From an uncultured Peptococcaceae bacterium (lineage in GTDB: Bacteria; Bacillota; Desulfitobacteriia; Desulfitobacteriales; Syntrophobotulaceae), in contig CALBJS010000096.1 of NCBI GenBank assembly GCA_937892995.1, positions 1 through 6,773 of the forward strand: a stretch of 6,773 nt of DNA, written 5' to 3'. Shown piece after piece: positions 6,262 through 6,773 of this stretch (positions are counted from its first letter, which is position 1; every line of letters starts with the position of its first letter). Below the pieces are notes generated by a model. The model was not told the origin of the DNA. It ran no database searches and saw nothing but the letters and a program-made list of their open reading frames with translations. The position numbers and the translations under genes are program-made.

Positions 6262-6553
6262 TTACATTCCCGGAAAGGAACTGGAAGTATTGGGGATGGC
6301 CAAAGGAGGTAGTATCAGAGCCAAACATCTCGGTAAAGATATTACCAGTCTCTTGAAAAATATGGTTGGCGGTGAGCTTACCTCTTATACCGAGATGATG
6401 AATGAATCTCGTGCTCTGGCTACAAAACGCATGGTCGAAGAAGCCGAAAAATTAGAAGCCGATGCCGTTATCAATATAAGATATACTTCGGCTACAGTTA
6501 TGCAAGGAGCAGCTGAAGTACTAGCTTATGGCACGGCTGTAAGATTCAAGTAA
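6242..6553 (+). CDS. YbjQ/UPF0145 (DUF74) family protein
   Basis: This 103-residue cytoplasmic protein belongs to the YbjQ/UPF0145 family, often labelled heavy-metal-binding domain protein. Known structures are small pentameric assemblies, and the biochemical role is unsettled. The recognisable parts are an N-terminal strand followed by a glycine segment (LGMAKGGSIRAKHLGKD), the central VGGELTSYTEMMNESRALA region (family GG-[RE]-x-x-x-Y-x-x-x-x-x-x-[AS]-R), and EAEKLEADAVINIRYTS, the family's A-x-x-L-x-A-D-A-V-[IV] signature. It ends in a strand (YGTAVRFK). No cysteines or histidine clusters typical of a metal site are visible; it has one histidine (H29 of AKHLG) and no cysteine. The start is ATG at 6242, with GGGAGG (6227-6232) nine bases upstream, inside the overlapping membrane-protein gene. 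Length is normal for the family, and a strong terminator follows. Confidence 0.88.
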   Translation: MILVNINYIPGKELEVLGMAKGGSIRAKHLGKDITSLLKNMVGGELTSYTEMMNESRALATKRMVEEAEKLEADAVINIRYTSATVMQGAAEVLAYGTAVRFK

Positions 6554-6581
6554 AAAAATTATCAATTCTTAAAAATCCCTT

Positions 6582-6634
6582 AAAAAAATCACCCCGTATT
6601 ACTGTTAATTTATCAGTAAAAGGGGTGTTTTTTT
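6582..6634. terminator. Bidirectional rho-independent terminator
   Basis: CACCCC (6590-6595) and TTACTG pair with CAGTAA and GGGGTG (6622-6627) around an AT-rich loop, with a small internal mismatch. Seven T follow on the plus strand (6628-6634), and seven A precede the stem (6582-6588), giving a T tract on the minus strand too. It can end the plus-strand ybjQ operon and the convergent DegV-family gene. Confidence 0.9.
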
Positions 6635-6687
6635 ATCCTGTTCCACTATTAATATTTTTTGCTACCTTATACTTAAAACAATTTGCC

Positions 6688-6773
6688 CTACTTCAGGCAA
6701 CACAACCCAATACAACCGGCACCCGTATGAGTTCCTATGACCGAACCTATCTCAAATTCTATAATTTCCTTAG
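6688..6773 (-). CDS. DegV-family protein, C-terminal 27 codons (5' part outside window)
   Basis: The minus strand from the right edge is open to a TAG stop at 6688-6690 and reads KEIIEFEIGSVIGTHTGAGC followed by IGLCCLK. This resembles the C-terminal end of DegV/DAK2-related fatty-acid-binding proteins, which close with a [IV]-G-x-V-I-G-x-H-x-G-x-G-x-[IL]-G pattern. DegV/FakB proteins bind a fatty acid, and some present it to a FakA kinase for phosphorylation. Two adjacent cysteines near the end are unusual but not disabling. It converges with the ybjQ-like gene and would use the terminator at 6590-6627. Only the tail is visible, so subfamily and function cannot be judged. Confidence 0.75.
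   Translation of the reverse strand, partial: KEIIEFEIGSVIGTHTGAGCIGLCCLK

Overview
The window looks like an AT-rich, anaerobic, respiring Firmicute of the Desulfitobacterium/Dehalobacter/Desulfosporosinus type (Peptococcales). This is inferred from strong GGAGG-type ribosome binding sites, low G+C, a Tat-exported molybdopterin enzyme with an NrfD-type membrane anchor, and short TetR, YbjQ and DegV-like genes around it. No RNA genes, CRISPR arrays, insertion sequences or prophage genes were seen.

From right to left on the minus strand, positions 4928 to 1 hold a tight four-gene operon: a Tat-signal-bearing molybdopterin oxidoreductase catalytic subunit (902 aa), a four-cluster ferredoxin-like electron-transfer subunit (205 aa), an NrfD/PsrC-type integral membrane quinone subunit (379 aa), and the start of a TorD-family maturation chaperone that runs off the left edge. 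The spacings are 14 to 16 bases, and each ribosome binding site abuts or overlaps the preceding stop codon. Together they make a complete CISM-type (complex iron-sulfur molybdoenzyme) module linking the membrane menaquinone pool to a substrate outside the cytoplasmic membrane. The substrate cannot be read from the sequence.

Upstream of the operon, after a gene-poor 278-base AT-rich spacer, is a minus-strand TetR-family regulator. It lacks a usual start codon at the place where translation should begin. A divergent intergenic region (about 5825 to 6027) follows, holding two near-identical perfect palindromes (GTAAGTT-N1/2-AACTTAC) that are probable TetR operators, a good minus-strand promoter for tetR and a plus-strand promoter. 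The plus-strand promoter serves a small two-gene operon: a two-helix membrane protein overlapping by 20 bases a YbjQ/UPF0145 (DUF74) protein. A strong bidirectional hairpin terminator then separates this operon from the convergent 3' end of a DegV-family gene at the right edge.

The best-supported regulatory reading is that the TetR protein controls itself and the membrane protein/YbjQ pair. Control of the molybdoenzyme operon is possible but only a half-site supports it.
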